50,000 nt of DNA from Anaeromyces robustus (Eukaryota > Neocallimastigomycota > Neocallimastigomycetes > Neocallimastigales > Neocallimastigaceae), in the NCBI GenBank assembly GCA_002104895.1, contig MCFG01000415.1, forward strand, positions 1-50,000, given 5' to 3'. Below the pieces are notes generated by a model, which ran no database searches, was not told where the DNA came from, and saw only the letters and a list, made by a program, of their open reading frames with translations. Below, piece after piece: positions 49,841 through 50,000 of this stretch. Within the stretch, counting starts at the first letter, position 1. Every line of letters starts with the position of its first letter. The position numbers and the translations under genes are program-made.

Positions 49841-50000
49841 GTATAAATATATAATATAATATAACATAATATAATATAATACAATATATACATATATTTT
49901 ACACTTTAATATATATATATATTGTCTATTATATATAATATCATTGTATTATTAATATAATTTGTTTTTTGTTTTTTGTTTTTTTTTTTTTGTTTCTTTT
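49841..50000 (+). other. RAD14 intron 3, 5' part
   Basis: A GTATAA donor follows codon 259 in phase 0. The rest of the window is A/T sequence with a T-rich stretch at the end, where an acceptor may follow beyond the edge. Confidence 0.75.

Overview
The window is extremely A+T-rich eukaryotic DNA. It is built mostly of homopolymer A/T runs and short A/T microsatellites of the TTA, TTTA and ATTTT types. Three things point to a fungus, most likely an anaerobic gut fungus (Neocallimastigomycota): a single-exon Pho85/PCL-type cyclin rich in Asn, Thr and Gln; a split RAD14/XPA repair gene closer to fungal Rad14 than to animal XPA; and GT-AG introns that are nearly pure A/T. The phylum is an inference from composition and protein style. 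An AT-rich amoeba was considered and is less likely.

Layout. Positions 1-16640 hold no gene I can support, only microsatellites, minisatellites and A-rich or T-rich blocks. At 16641-17069 (+) and 19681-20109 (-) sit two copies of a 429-bp island of about 40% G+C (hand count), identical at 428 of 429 positions. Each copy has a short A-tail and its own perfect target-site duplication (11 and 19 bp). A Pol III-like B box and a tRNA-like stem-loop lie near the 5' end, so I read the pair as a young SINE family. From 23 to 25.5 kb there is a patch of more complex sequence with a foldback structure and TTTCGAAA repeats, possibly a decayed mobile element. The stretch 25.5-33.2 kb is again gene-free.

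The PCL-type cyclin gene fills 33263-35620 (+). From 36.6 to 37.4 kb there is faint, possibly decayed, coding sequence. At 39.4-39.8 kb there is a 226-bp-period direct duplication. At 47.27-47.70 kb (-) there are two exon-like pieces of an unrecognised gene, with a near-perfect hairpin between or across them. RAD14/XPA starts at 48383 (+) and runs off the window end, with three exons visible.

The genes do not form an obvious functional unit: one is a cyclin for a Pho85-like kinase and the other is the damage-verification factor of nucleotide excision repair. The main novelty is the SINE family, followed by the foldback region and the hairpin beside RAD14.
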